A stretch of DNA of 64,000 bases from Trichoplusia ni (taxonomy: Eukaryota > Arthropoda > Insecta > Lepidoptera > Noctuidae). The stretch covers positions 11,532,001-11,596,000 of the forward strand of contig NC_039491.1 of assembly GCF_003590095.1 (NCBI RefSeq), in the 5' to 3' direction. Each line of letters starts with the position of its first letter. Position 1 is the first letter of the stretch. The position numbers and the translations under genes were made by a program. The notes under the pieces were generated by a model. It searched no databases. It worked only from the letters and a program-made list of their open reading frames with translations, and was not told where the DNA came from. Positions 49,990 to 63,400 of the stretch are shown here, in pieces.

Positions 49990-50064
49990 CTGGTCTTCGG
50001 GGTCGCATACTTTGACCCCCGAGAGCGCGACCACCACCAGCACAGGGACCGCACGCCCGTTCTC
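49990..50064 (-). CDS. SH2D5-like PTB-SH2 adaptor: most 5' exon identified (PTB strand exon)
   Basis: A 25-codon exon in phase 0/0. The acceptor is GTTGTTCGCAG/GAGAAC and the donor GACCAG/GTAACC. It encodes ENGRAVPVLVVVALSGVKVC and DPEDQ, two PTB strands (V.L.V...GVKV.D pattern) that lead into the next exon. The phase-0 start means that a further exon carrying the first strand and helix of the PTB domain (a Y(L/V)G-type opening) must lie upstream; I could not find it. Confidence 0.87.
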
Positions 50065-52220
50065 CTGCGAACAACGATACACCGATACAATATGACAACT
50101 TACAAACAAACTGTAATAACTACACAGTTGTATTAATTATGTTTTAGATCCAAAACACACAGTATTCTATGTCAGTAGCAGATGATGACGTTAGATCTTG
50201 TAACATCTAATTTCAGAAATTTATTATTCTGAGAGTGTTTGCGTCTAATTAAAAAAAAAAAACAATAAATATTACTACTACTGATCCTTCCGCTATGGAC
50301 ATTGAGACTATGAAACGGTAAAAAAAAGATATGCTTATTTTATTTGCATGCCAGCTTGCCTGCATGTAAACAGGTACAAAGCAGGTTGATTTAGTAATCA
50401 ACATTAGTCAGAGAGAGGGTGTAAGTTAGTGGCAATGGTGATTGTTGTAGGGACCGGCGCGGGACGCAGGCCAGAGTGCGCGGGGTGCGGGAGGGGGTGG
50501 GTGATCCCACAGGTCCTCTCATTAGGCATTTTAATTAAGACGGGCGGTCGCAGGCCATCACGGCCATCCATCCGCCGCAATATATCTTGCTTCATATTCA
50601 GTTCTAGAGGTACATTCCTGACCTGATTTGTGAGGACGTGCACTTCTATAAGACTGTAAGACGGACTAGTCATGGGTGGATAAAGAGCGTATGATGGCGT
50701 TTCATCAAAAAGACTCAAGGTAACATGTTGTTTATAATACCTTTAAGACACTTTAGGTTCTAGAATATCATTTTTGGATTAATTTTCACTTAAAATTATT
50801 TAAAAAAGGGATTAAAATCAAAAGGAATCAACGTACTTTTTAAGTTGATGTGGAATTGTAGCAGTGATAGGCCAGTGGAATAACTGTTGGACTACTTAAA
50901 TTACCAATTCAAAGATCGAATTCATGTGCGTATTGCAAAATAAATATTACCTACTAACTTGTCCGAGTAGAATAACAGCGTGAAACCAGCACATATTAAC
51001 TTTTCCAAAGGTGAGTAAGCCACGATGGGCAGTTTAAAGTCCTGATGTTTGTACATCAATCATGCAAAAGGAGGAAAAGGAAGACACACTCTACAAAATT
51101 AATACAAGAATTACAAGGTTTTGCCAGTGAAGCTCGTAAATAAGAAGACGCGGAAGTGTTATATCAAATCCAATTCAATTATTTACAATTCCATACCATG
51201 TTTCTACCATGTTTCATACCATGTTTCTTCAGAAATAGGAAAATAAAAGTATACATCTTTTTTTAAGAAGTATTATAAAATATCTGAAAAAAGTTTGGAC
51301 AGGTGAGTACTGTTAAGATTTGAGAATTTTAGGCGTTGCTTTTAGGTTCAAAGAGCTAAATCTAAAACAAGGGAGCAATCCATTGTCCAATTAACCTAAA
51401 TGTTAGTTCTTTGTTTAGCCGTGGGAAGCTCTACACAGGTACATGAGAATACACTAAAGAACTAAAAACGTTAATTCTTATCACTTGGTACAAGCAGCGC
51501 GCACAGTGCGCGGCTCTCGAGGAACATTGTGAGCGGCCATTAGTACGTAAGGTCGGCAAGTTTTAATGTGAACTCAGAACTGTTCTCACTGTGCTAATAG
51601 CAGTTACAGCATTAACTGACTTGAAGTACTCTTGTTCTGAATTTGAATCTCGTTATATTGTGGTCATGGAACATGGCTGACTGGCCGGTGCCGGTGCTCG
51701 GTGGCGGGCGCCCGCGCTACAGCCGTGTTCATGCGAGTAGCAGCAACGGTCCCGCAGGTGTCGTTACTACAGAGGGAATTAATCATGTAGATAGCCAACA
51801 TGGTCTACACTGGCACCGTACTGCAAACTCAGCTATAGTTTCTTTTTAGTATGACATAGATAGGAAGATAATAAAGAGTATAAATACTTCTTTTTCAATA
51901 ACACTATACGCACGTGATATGTTAAGGCACTTTGGATGTCTAAAATTTGCTATTTCGATGGTACACTTCGAATTTAAAAGAAAATGTCATAGAAGCGAGC
52001 GAGGTAGATAGGTATTGTGTAAAGTACATTGCAGTACATTGCTTCAGGTTATTGCCGCTGAGGCCATTCTATTCAACTGAACGATTTCAGAAAAACGAAG
52101 CTGCTCCTAGGTGAAACGGTTAGTATCAGCAACGGCTGCAAAAAAAGAAACATTTCCTTTCAATCGCGTTTCAATTCAAACGCCATCACACAATATTACA
52201 ACGTTCAGTTTCATACCTAC
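50065..52220. other. Upstream intron, no certain exon
   Basis: Non-coding as far as I can tell. It includes a degraded SINE near 50870-50960 and a threefold TACCATGTTTC repeat at 51194-51229. A minus-strand open frame of 104 codons (50404-50718) lacks an ATG start, a known domain and clear splice sites. Confidence 0.45.
50870..50960 (+). mobile_element. Degraded SINE fragment
   Basis: GTGATAGGCCAGTGGAATAAC resembles the A-box region of noctuid-type SINEs (GATAGCCCAGTGG form). ATGTGCGTATTGCAAAATAAA resembles the downstream part. The B-box region is heavily eroded. Confidence 0.35.
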
Positions 52221-52379
52221 CCGGGTAGAATTCGAGTAGTTCACTTTTAAAATATTTCTCCAATATTTCTCGCTTATTACGCCGGCACATTGAAGGCGAC
52301 TTCATTAAATATTCTTTGATAGCAGTTTGTCGCGCCGCAGCTGCGTCCTCCCCATATCTCTCTACCAACACACTTTCCG
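52221..52379 (-). CDS. Candidate exon of unknown product
   Basis: On the minus strand an open 159-bp segment sits between a plausible acceptor (TTTGCTCTGTCAG) and a strong donor (CCCGG/GTAGGTATG). It would encode ESVLVERYGEDAAAARQTA, then IKEYLMKSPSMCRRNKREIL and EKYFKSELLEFYP, a helix-rich charged sequence that looks protein-like. It is not a PTB fragment. Its end phase (1) does not match the phase-0 start of the exon at 50064, so it is not directly joined to it. It may be an alternative 5' exon of the adaptor gene, part of an unrelated gene, or chance. Confidence 0.3.
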
Positions 52380-55300
52380 CTGACAGAGCAAATGAGCAAC
52401 TCCGCCAGGTAAACGTGCTTTCACTTTACTCTCACTAGATAGAATCTATGGACTTTATTATTTACAGCGGCTTTTAATCAGGTTTGTAGTTTTTATATTA
52501 ATCGCCAGCGCGCGATGTAGCGGCTCCCAGGAGAAGATATTGCGTTCGTCAGAGTACGGCGGTGGGTGGCGGCAGTTTGTATGTAAATGATGAATTATTT
52601 GTGGTGCGGGATATTGCGACCTTGGTTTTAGTGCCGCACTTGTCATGGTCACGGGGAAATGAGGTTCAAAGGTAGATACCCTACAGCATTAAAAAAGTAC
52701 GTAATGACATGGTGTAGACAATTTGAGGTCCTATGCTATGAGGATAATGATGTAGGATTATTACATCCGCTTCAACGAACAAACAAAGCGGGCAATTTGA
52801 TTAAAACACGAAGTAAATGAGACGATTTGATCGCGAAAAAAAAAATCTTATCAGAAAATTTCAGGAATAATTAGTAAGTCGTAAAAGAAAATAAAAATAA
52901 AAAGGTTAGTCACTATATTATTTTAATTGCTTAATAATTATACAATGAGAGAGAGTTACTCGTACATCAGAAGGTTTGTATTATTCGTAATTTGTAAAAA
53001 TCATGAGGTTATTTGATATTCCAAACGTAAATAAAATATCTTTAGCAGCCCCTTATTGACTCAATAACAGTGGTAAGCGATATTGCACATGTGGGTAATG
53101 TCCCTTCTGCAGCCGTCACGTGTGAAAGTGATCACTGGTTTGGTGGCAGCTGGTCGTTCCCTCTCGTTCAACTTTCGAACTCACTAAAGTAGTAATGAAA
53201 ATAATACTGTAAACCACGGTGCATAGAACGGTGTCACAACTGAAACAGTCTAACTTTAATAGGTTTTGATTGGCCTCGACTCGCCGCTGACGTTTGCAAC
53301 AACACTTGAGTACTGCAGGTATCGTCATCAAACCTATTTGCCGAGGATAATCTCCATGCAGCGTCTATTTGTAAGCAAGTTCGGATCCGATCTTTTCTAT
53401 TTTTAATGTATTTAAATAGATAAACTGGATAATATGAGTTTTGATCTTGCAACATGTGGCAGTAAGCACTGCAGGTAGGTACAACAAACGTAAGACAGAG
53501 AATTCAAATTAATAAAATTTCTAATGTGAAATACTTCCAAAAACGCCGCACGATTACCTAAAATATAATGGTTTAAGTTTGTGTTCATCCTTCAAGTAAC
53601 TACTGGCGGGAAGGTTAATTGCTTGATTTAGTACAAGTCTGTAGGGCCGCAGCGGGAGAGGTGCCGCGGTGTGGGGTGCCGAGGGGTGGGGCGGGAGGGG
53701 GTCGCATGACAATCATTCCACACACAACGTAGTGAGCTGAAGAGCGCAATTACCAGGATCGCACGGCGCACAGGCGCTGTTATGACCGCCTCATTACGCT
53801 CCCAGCTATCATTTTTTCCACACGATTGTCTGATGTGTCCTATTACGTGTCAACTGTTATGTGCTGTTCGTATCTACCACCATTTCCAGGAGTCCTTAAA
53901 TTTTAGGAGCCAAATAAAATAATGGTATCTTTTTGGTGGGCAGGTTTCTGTTAGTACTTGTAGTTACGTACTTCTTCTTGATTAGAAAAGCAAAACAATG
54001 TCTCGGAATAATTATTCTAGAGTAAAATGCATGGCTATCATTTGTTACTCTACTTTGCACTACAACAATACCCAATTAAACTAAACATCGAAATGGTGCG
54101 TTGAGAGTAAAGTGAGCTAGTGAGATGTGAGCCGGGTATGGCAGGCAGCGTCGTGCAGGGGACGTGGAGGGCGCACCGCTGGGAGTCACTCGCGAGTCGC
54201 GGGCTACACTAACAGCTCTCGCCGCGTTCAGTGTAGGGCCGAGTTATAAGAGAGTTGCAATGCTCATCAATTATCAATTTTACTGAAGAAGAAGAGGCGT
54301 CCAGGTAGTACATTGTCATACAGTCCTGATATTTACAACATCCTGACATATTAAAACGCACTGTTTTGATCTTTTATCTTGGATCCTTTTTTTTTGGACA
54401 AAATAATGCATGAAGTCTAGAAATAAAATCTAGTGTAAGCAGTAAAGGCCTTCTAACCTAAGAGCTACGGATCTAAAATATTTCATGTTAATACCCGCTG
54501 TTCGCTCTGTTCTCAAACTATGTGAAGTAGTGTGGATCCATTAGAAGCGCGCTGGAGCCGCGCGCGGTGCTCCGGCGCGATGTAAGTTTACGAGTCACCA
54601 CTAACATAAGACTACTATGAGCGATACAATAAACATATCCCTTTTACAGTAAACATGTATTCATCACACTGGTTCATTAATATTTTACGTCGATGGCGAA
54701 TATAAGCGCCAGGTACGTAAGGAACGTATGTCATTTATGGAATAAGAAAACGTCAATATCCAGTTTATAACCTTGCAGGAAAAGCAAAATTATATGCTAG
54801 GCATAAAGCTCAGACTAAAACAAGAAAATTTGCGTCGAATCATTCCTACCACAACGTTTAGAATATTATTAACATGGAATGTTCAAGTTAAAGCACTTAA
54901 TCATTAAACGTTAGTCGTGTTGGAACGAGGACTTATCGAGTAACCCTTAATATCTTCAATCAGCTAAATTGAATTTTCAGCGAGCCACTCGGCGTCAGAG
55001 TATTTGTTCACCCTCGAGTGCATAGCAATTGATAGCGAGCGGATCGCAGCACTCGCGTAATGACGCATTTATAGCGTATTTTAATACGCGCCGAAGTGCA
55101 CTACGCCGCGTAGTACGCCGCGTACTTCGATGCATTTAACTTTCGACGAATATTTACTATTGTATGGACGATTGGTGGGGAAATACTTTTTGTTCGCTCA
55201 TTCTTTGTTTGTTTAATTTATGGTGGAGTCGTTCGGAAGGTCGCAAGTCGACAATAAATTGGAACAATAAAATGTATTTTATTCACTCAGTGAAATGAAC

Positions 55301-58300
55301 AGTTACTTGAATAGCTGGTTGAGCGAGTTATTCAAAAACTTTCTGTGTATTTTCAGTTCTCAGTAGAATTTGGTAAACAAGCCACTTCACGTCAAAATGA
55401 AGCAGTAAATCTTGGAAACGTGTAATTTACGTTGATAGCTCTTAATTAAAACTTAACCAAATGTATATTAATATTACAAATAGCATAATTATCAACATTC
55501 CAAACCGACGTGCTTTCGCAGTTGTCATTGTGACGTGAATGTGAATACCTCTCAATTATTATCATCGCAAGCAAAACATGCAAAAACTTTGGATGACAAA
55601 GAAGCCGCGCAAAAGGCAATTTTTCTTAAATTACTTAAAGTGGGAAGTACAACATTGAGTTGTGTCGTTACCTACCCTGACGGCTAATTACTTGAGACGA
55701 CAGGTTGAGATGTCGGGCGAGGGAGGGGCGAGGGAGACGGGGGGGGGAGCGCGACTCTACTGACACGTTACAATGGGAAAAGTTACGCAATAACAGACTA
55801 AGTTTAGGCTCGACGCCGCACTTGCTGCGGGTGAGACATTCAAATATATCCCCTGGGCGAGTGACGTAGAGTCCTTGATGAACACTTAGCTAAGTTTGCG
55901 AAGTCCTCCGTCTTTTATTCGTCCGTCAGGCGCACGAGATTTATGTGAATAAAACACGGGTTCGTGTTATGTTTTATGGTGGTGAACGTTCTAATCCAAC
56001 GATAACACGGAAATATGGAATACACGTTATGGGAATTTGGATAAAAATACTTTTTATGACTATGATTTATGTAATACGGTCTTAATGTAATCTATTATGT
56101 TGTCGGTCCGGATGTCGACGGCTTGTTTTGTTTTTCATGACACTCTTACGATTTATCTACTAGATTTAACCCAATCTTTAATCGTACTCAAACTGAAAAT
56201 TAAGTTGGTTAGTAATCTGAGAGTTATCATGAACAATCAAGTTACATATGCTATGCAAAACGCTTCGATTTCAGTTTAACGCAATTTATCCAATCGATTA
56301 GAATTCAATTAAAGCCTACAATTTTCAGTCATTGCTATGGATCAACCAAATCGTGACCAAACTGACAAAAGCCAGTGTTTTCAACAATTTCACTCCAGTT
56401 TGTTGTGTAGTTCAGAACTGCATGGAAAACTCGTAGATGTAGATGGAATGTCGCTTCTATAATTAATCAACGATGATTACAACTGAAACTTATGAGGAAG
56501 TAAATCAAGTTTACTTAGGATAAGTTACAGAATAACATAAAAATGGGCACTTTTTGAAATGGAACAGTGGAAAACTTCTTGTTCGCCAAGTGTTTAACAT
56601 TTTGTTGTTACTTTTTTTCTTTTCCTTAAAAACATTTCAGATCATTTCACGTTTTTTCAGTGAAATGATAAAATATTCAAGTTTACACTTCAATAGTAGA
56701 TATCGGCGTCAGAGTTTTTGCCGAAAATGCGAAATGTATTAAATGTTAAAAGTTCGGCATCCCAAGTCTGTCTTTTCGCGCTACGATAGAATATGTTTTT
56801 TACAAATGATCTTTCTTTTTTTCTTTACGTGAAGTTGCAAAATGTTTTCGAGCTGCTTGACATTTTCTTTCTTAAGTTTTTCAGGGTTACGTAAAGTTAT
56901 TAGGGTGTACGACCCTGATTTTGTAATTTTGTGCTAGTGAGACCATTTTCTCAGCCAAATGTTAGATGCGTAGTAGGTGCGTTGCATTTGGTCGTAAGTA
57001 ATATAGGTCCAACTTTATCTTAATCTGAAATCTAAACGACGCGTTCGAAAAAGGGTAGGACGGGCCGCAGTGGCCCGCCCGGCGCGCGGCGCGGCCAACT
57101 CTCTGATAACGGAAGTGGGGCTGGAGGAGCGCCGCCGACGCCGGACCTGAATGTTTGTTGGGACAAATTGCGATTGCAGAAAATAGCTTTTCGATAATTG
57201 AGGAAACAACACACACTTGCTCAAGCGAGCACCGTCCCGTTTTCCTACATGACCATACTCAAAATAGTTTCAGTGAAACACGTGTTAGTTTATTGAGTCT
57301 TACTTTGGTGCTGTGTTTGACTTCTGATATTCTAACAAGATTGTTCTTACGTCATGTAACTTTAAAATAAAGTTATGTTGAGATTCAGTGAACAACTTCA
57401 AAGTTATATTTTCTACCTCATAATATGACTTAACTATTGGTATTAAGTGTAATGCTTACCGGTTCAGCAATGAAATGTATCCCTTTCTTCGTAACAAATG
57501 TAAACTAAGTAGGAGTATCGTCGAGGACGCGAGTTGCGAACTTATCCAAGTTGGCGCGAGGCGGCGCGGCGGCGCGTGTGGACCGGGCGGCTCGCGGCGC
57601 GCTACTGCCGCCCTCGGCCGCCCTACACCAGCCAGCACAGCTATACTCTGGCTTTCACATCGTGGCCGAAACAAGTTTGGTATAATTTGTTTTGTATACC
57701 TTGATTTTCGTTAAATATGAATGACTTAGAATCTTTGATAACTGATCGCGTGCGACTGGAATTCGCATTACTGAGAGTTACACAAAAAAAAAACAAATCG
57801 GTTGGATAACAAATCAACAAAAAAAAAATAACAACGTCCCTTATCCCCGACCTTTATTTTTAGTGGAGAATGACATCATCTGTGAAAATGTCAACTGTCT
57901 AGCTATCTCGACTTATGAGAGACGGCCTGTTGACAGACGAACAGACGGCGGAGTTTTTACTATTTGGGTAGGGTACAATGAAAAGTGTAATAGTTTAGTT
58001 TAAAGAAAAATGTTCTACATTTTCCTTTAAAAGAAAAGTTTTCAAAAATGTACTACATAAGGAAAGAATGCAACATCTTATCGAACAATCCTGGTTTGTT
58101 AAATGAAGCAAAAGATGTCTTTCATTTAATGATGCAACGGTTTTTTCAGGAAACAATACATTTACATAATGACGACAGACCGGACACACAATAAAATAAT
58201 AATTGCTATAAACCGTATCATTTTATGTACATACATACTCGATACATAAACTAATTGTGTGATCAATACTTTTGAAACTACACCTATCAAACTAATAAGG

Positions 58301-60352
58301 ACACATTTCTTCAGCAAGATTTACGCCGAGACGGGATAAGAGCAGGATTTATTCAGCGGCAGTACACAACGGCTTCCATAAAACAAATGCGGGAACCAAC
58401 CAATCACACATAAAGGTTCAGATAAGACAAAGGGTCGCCGCAGCCGCCGCCGGGACATCCGTCATCGTTTGGACGCGGGAACACGGAACACACGCGGTAG
58501 GACGAAGTGCCGACACGTTATTAGTTTTGTTAGCTTTATTTATTTGATAGAGCCAACAACTTTTTTGCAATATATTTATTGTGTGTAGACCTTTGACACA
58601 TATTATTTGCTTATTAAATCTCATTGCTCTTTGCGTTCTGTCGATTCAAAATTATATCTAACTTTAAATTTTTGGTGACGCTTCCTTTTTCGGCCAAACC
58701 AAACAGTGATATTAATATAGACTTTCCAACTTAACTTTGTTTCAACACCTCATACCCGAAACAATAAAAGCCCAGTCCCATTCTGCATTCACAGCCATTA
58801 AAGTGTTTGTTGGTTCTCTCATTTATCTTGTACAGAATGTAATATTACGCAGAAGCTATTTATTTTACGTTAGCTTAATTTATTGCCCAACGAAAATATG
58901 CTTTGAGCGGTTCTGAGTCTGACCTACGTTGTGTCCTGACTCCTGACTTCAGACAATTCGTTACAGCGCGCGGTAAATTACAATAGCAAATGAAAGCCGA
59001 GCAAATGATCCGCAGAGAGGCACCAGGAGACATTGGGCCTCTGTTTAACATATAAATAACATAATAGTGGCGGAGGCGCCACTTCATGCATTATTCACGA
59101 ACGCAATCAATGCCTTCATTTAATTAAACAGCTGGAAAAGTTATGAACGTTTATTTCAGAAGGGTTGTTATTAATATTGTTTGTCTGATTTTATTTCCAA
59201 TTTTGTCGTTGTAACTTTATTTTTAAATGTAGAATATATAAGTTACTGTGGTATTGCAAGCATACTAGTCTTCTTCGTTTAAATTCGTGTTACATATGAA
59301 ATCACAAGGGAATATGAAGTAAATACCGATGAAAGCGCATTATATGGTGGCAGAGTGGCGAGAGTGACAAAAAACGGTCGGGACCTGAGACTGCAATCTA
59401 GAGCCCAAGCGGCACCGCCGCCGCGCCGCCCGCCGCCTGCTCGCGCGGCTAACAGTAAATATGTCTTCGTTTCGGGTACGAGACACACGATCCACACCAA
59501 TGTTTTTGACAACGAGAATTTAACCAATGATTACTTTGTGTGTCTTATACATATAGGTACACTGTAAAATCAGAAACCCGGGAAGGTTTTAGAGACCATA
59601 AAGCGCTTATATATTGTTACGGGTTGTCATTGTTACATTTTCAATTGCAGTTGAATCTAAATTGAATCTAATATTTTTTTACAAATAAATGATCTTTATC
59701 TTTATCTAATTTAGATAAGTCGCATTTGTTAATACTATACCTAATAGGATTTACGCACGAGGTACGATAAATAAACCAAGTCCTCTTCTGGGCTTCGAAG
59801 AGTAAACAAAATTCAATTTATTGCGTTCATTTCAGTATTACAATTTCACTTATGAAGTTTGCATATCAAGCGGAATGTCCGTGTGTGACAACATGTAGAA
59901 AGTATTGGAGGAGTGCTGAGCGCCTCCCGCGCAGACGAGGCGGCGCGCAACCCGTGACGTCACGACTACACACGAATATTATTGTAAAGCAAAGTCTAGG
60001 GTTCAACCTGTGTGAGGGCTCCGCTCAGATGTAAGATATAACGTTTTGACAAATGAAATTGTGAGTTCGACTAGGAGAATCTTTGACTTACGACTACAAC
60101 TGAAATTACGTATTTTTCCAAGTGTGTAGAGACAGTAAATTACGCAGAAAAATGTTCATTTGAGTAGTTTATCACACCTATAATCTTGATCGACAAATTA
60201 CGATTTGTTTACAAGAATTATTTGTGTTGCACATTTGTACAAAAATTTAAGAACTGCATAGTAACCTGCACACTCTCTAGGAAGTAGTGTTTGTACATTG
60301 TTAGTTCGCACCTCCATCCATTCGCGCGTCGCTGTAGCCGCGCGACGTTTAC
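52380..60352. other. Upstream region, no gene seen
   Basis: Non-coding as far as can be judged. It contains GC-rich patches (53640-53710, 54110-54230, 54545-54585, 57060-57145, 57555-57630, 59380-59460), a run of 10 G near 55740, an internal palindrome at 55093-55128 and a CRE at 59955. Open frames in the GC-rich patches occur on both strands and show no domain. Confidence 0.5.
59955..59962. promoter_or_regulatory. CRE/ATF palindrome TGACGTCA
   Basis: Core of CGTGACGTCACG, about 400 bp from the candidate 5' exon at 60353-60409. Confidence 0.35.
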
Positions 60353-60409
60353 CTTGTTACTGCAGGCTCCACTAGACGCGCTCCGCCGATACGAGGCGAC
60401 GTGACTCAT
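60353..60409 (-). other. Candidate first exon of the adaptor gene
   Basis: On the minus strand, a TATAAATAA box is followed 21 bp later by an ATG and a GC-rich 57-bp segment ending at a good donor (AACAAG/GTAAAC). Read from the ATG it gives MSHVASYRRSASSGACSNK in phase 0, the phase needed by the exon at 50064, although a missing PTB exon must lie between. If the TATA box is real, transcription would start near or after the ATG and the exon would be non-coding. Confidence 0.25.
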
Positions 60410-63400
60410 GTAACACGCTCATTATTTATAGCATTTTAGAGGAAAACTTGGTAGGTCTACATAAGCTGGTTTTGGAGATATCTACCATTTGAGCTTTAAC
60501 AAATATAATTAATGGCATTCAGTTTCATCCCAGAAACTAATTCGCAGTGTACCCACTAAAAATACTAAAAATATTTGTCATTTTCTATTGTAAGTAGAAT
60601 GTAAAATGTCGTTGTCTACTTTGCATCAACAACTCGAGTCGACAACAAACATTCGCGATGGATTCAAAACGGCGCGAGTAATGGCCGGCACTCATCCCCC
60701 GACGCCGAGCGCGACAAGCGTCGCTTAACCCCGATACACAACAATACAGAAGCTTCACATCCAAACAGCGCACACCATGTATGTTATATAACACCTTAGT
60801 ATACATTTCAAAATTCTGCATCACGTAGTTGATTAAAATTCTACGGTTAAAAAGCACCGTTACTGAAATACCAACCGCCTATAAACTGTACCAGTTGCTT
60901 GTGTTTTATGCAACAACAATGCGTTGAAGAATATTGCCGTCAAAAAGTTTGCTGCAATAGTATGGAGCAATAAACTTAACTAAGAAAAACTATTTGCAGA
61001 TTTGAAGTGAAATGAGATCAGAGAGTAGTACTCGTGGTTAGAAAGGGTTAAGATTAACCCTTCTGTAGTGAACCAGCAAAGGAGAACTCGCGGCACGCCA
61101 CACCACCGCCAATGATTGTGACGTTGTTTTGGTAACAGCGCTTTATTAGAGGGACGAGTGAGTGACGGGAGCGTAATGACTTGATGACGAGCAAGCGACA
61201 CAATCGACCGATACCCACAGGGGACGGTAACTTCGATGGAAGGATATTTTTGCGATGATTTACCAGCTAGGTTTATATTTTAATCAATATTTTTCTTGTT
61301 CCATACTTTATAATACAATTGGAGACATGATAATATTGAAAACCTGGTTTTTATAACGCTCGTCAGGTAACACTAATATTCTAAAGCAAAACCACGCAAC
61401 TTAACGAAGCGAGGTTTTTGCTAAAAATTACACTTTAAAAGGCGTGCTAAAGCATCAGAAGCTGCGAGGATGCGTATAAAATAAAACGAAGCAAATAAGT
61501 GAATTGCCTCGAGTTTCCTTTTGCACATAACACACGTTCTGTTGAAGGTCGTGCGCGGTACAGTAATGAGTCAAAGAGTTCAGCTGAGCATAGCTACACG
61601 TGTCTCATAAACTAAAGTCAATTCCGACAGATGAGGGCGGGCGGCGCGCGACCGCCCTTCAAAACAAATGACCCGCGCGGCGGCGTCCGACTTGAATACC
61701 TTAAAATGATTCAAGGGTAATGGAAATCATGAGATAGAGGAACAAAAAAATCTACACAATTTTGAAATATCCCGCATAGTTGAACATAATTATGTTATGT
61801 TAGGGCTGCTGGTACAGATTACTTATGTAATGATCACACGTGTAAGTAGGTACATCTGTCTGCTATGTTGTTGGTTTTTTGCAATACTTTGTTTGCATAA
61901 GCGATATAATCCAATAACGAATACGAACAATTTATGACGATCCCTTAACTTGTAAGTCTTCCTGTAACATCGTTATTTATTGAAAGTCTAAGATTTTAAA
62001 TGGTTTCATATGTGAGGGCTGTAGTTTCGCGTCCCGCACAGATGTGACATTTGATTGGTGGCGGAGAGGCGGCCTGACCCGACCACAGTGATGGATGGAT
62101 GCCATACTACCGACATGCGTGGTGAGCCACAAACGACCAAGTGTAGAGCTTATTGCATTCATAATGCGGATCATACGTAAGCATTAGGTGCTTGCTTGAA
62201 ATGTTTAATTATTAAACTGAGAATTCACACAAAACATTTCGTTTGCAATTGCTGTTTAGTATTATACATATACCTGTTATGTTGTTGAACGGATCTAAAT
62301 AATGCAGTCCAAAACAAACAGCTTGTCAAAGTATATTTCTAAATGATTCTGACATCAATTAATTCCCGAAACAAATGACCGTAGTATCGACACGCATAAC
62401 TTACATCCAATAACTCACAAAAGCCTTGTAAAATCAATAAAAGTAAAATTTTAATAGTGTCATAATTGACTTACCAGTTACTCGAGACCCGTAATATAAT
62501 ACTGGATAAAGCATTGGTTCAACGATGTGCAAAGCGCTGGCTACGGGCGGAGGTCTTGTTAGCCTGGACAGTCCGGCCCGCGCAGTGAGTATTTCTCTCC
62601 GAGTAAGTCGGTTCTTGCGAAATTTTATACGAAAACTTTGTGTCGGACCTAGTCGAGTGTTTTATTCTCTTACTTTTAGTATTACACAGAGTCAGAGACG
62701 TCATAAATAATACAGACGTTTTAGCGTAAAAGATTTTTTTCTTTTATAAATGTTTCATGAGTCGCAAAAATCTTGTTGTCTATAGTACCTACAAACTAAT
62801 TCCAAGAGGATATCTAAAAGGCTTTTCTCATTCTTTAACTTGATTAAAGAAGGATTTTACAAAATGAAAGTTTTTGCCAGCGTTATGTTACTTGCACATT
62901 TGCAACCAGTCGCTCAGATACGACGATGTGGTACAGTTATTTGTTTACGAGTGAGGAACGCCTCATCCCTGACGATAACTTTGTTATGTTTTACGACCGG
63001 TATCGAATCAGAGCTGTAATAAAGCCAACCTTTTCCTTTACATCTAAACAGATTTACAACAAAACGAATATGTTATATCTGACACCTGTGCTCGCTCTCC
63101 CGGTTTATGGCGGATCTATTTGATTTGAAAGGCAGCCGATATTTACGTCACTATCCACACATAAGATTGTTCCGTTTTACGAGTATGAGCGGCGAAATAA
63201 AACGTTTGCAGCATCAGCCGGCCGCGGGCACCGGCGGGTGGTACCTACTCAGCCAGCTGTGTGTCGGGACTCCCGCCACCAACCTTTATGAACTTCTAAA
63301 ACTTGCCTCATTACATTAACATGAGAATATTTCACAGATGCTCCATCTCTGCACTTTAATTTAATTTTATCAAAGTTTCAAAGAAATTCATGGGACTTAG

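Noticed and set aside
50404..50718. 104-codon minus-strand open frame close upstream of the first PTB exon
   Set aside because: It starts only with TTG, shows no PTB pattern, and has no donor joining it in phase 0 to the exon at 50064.
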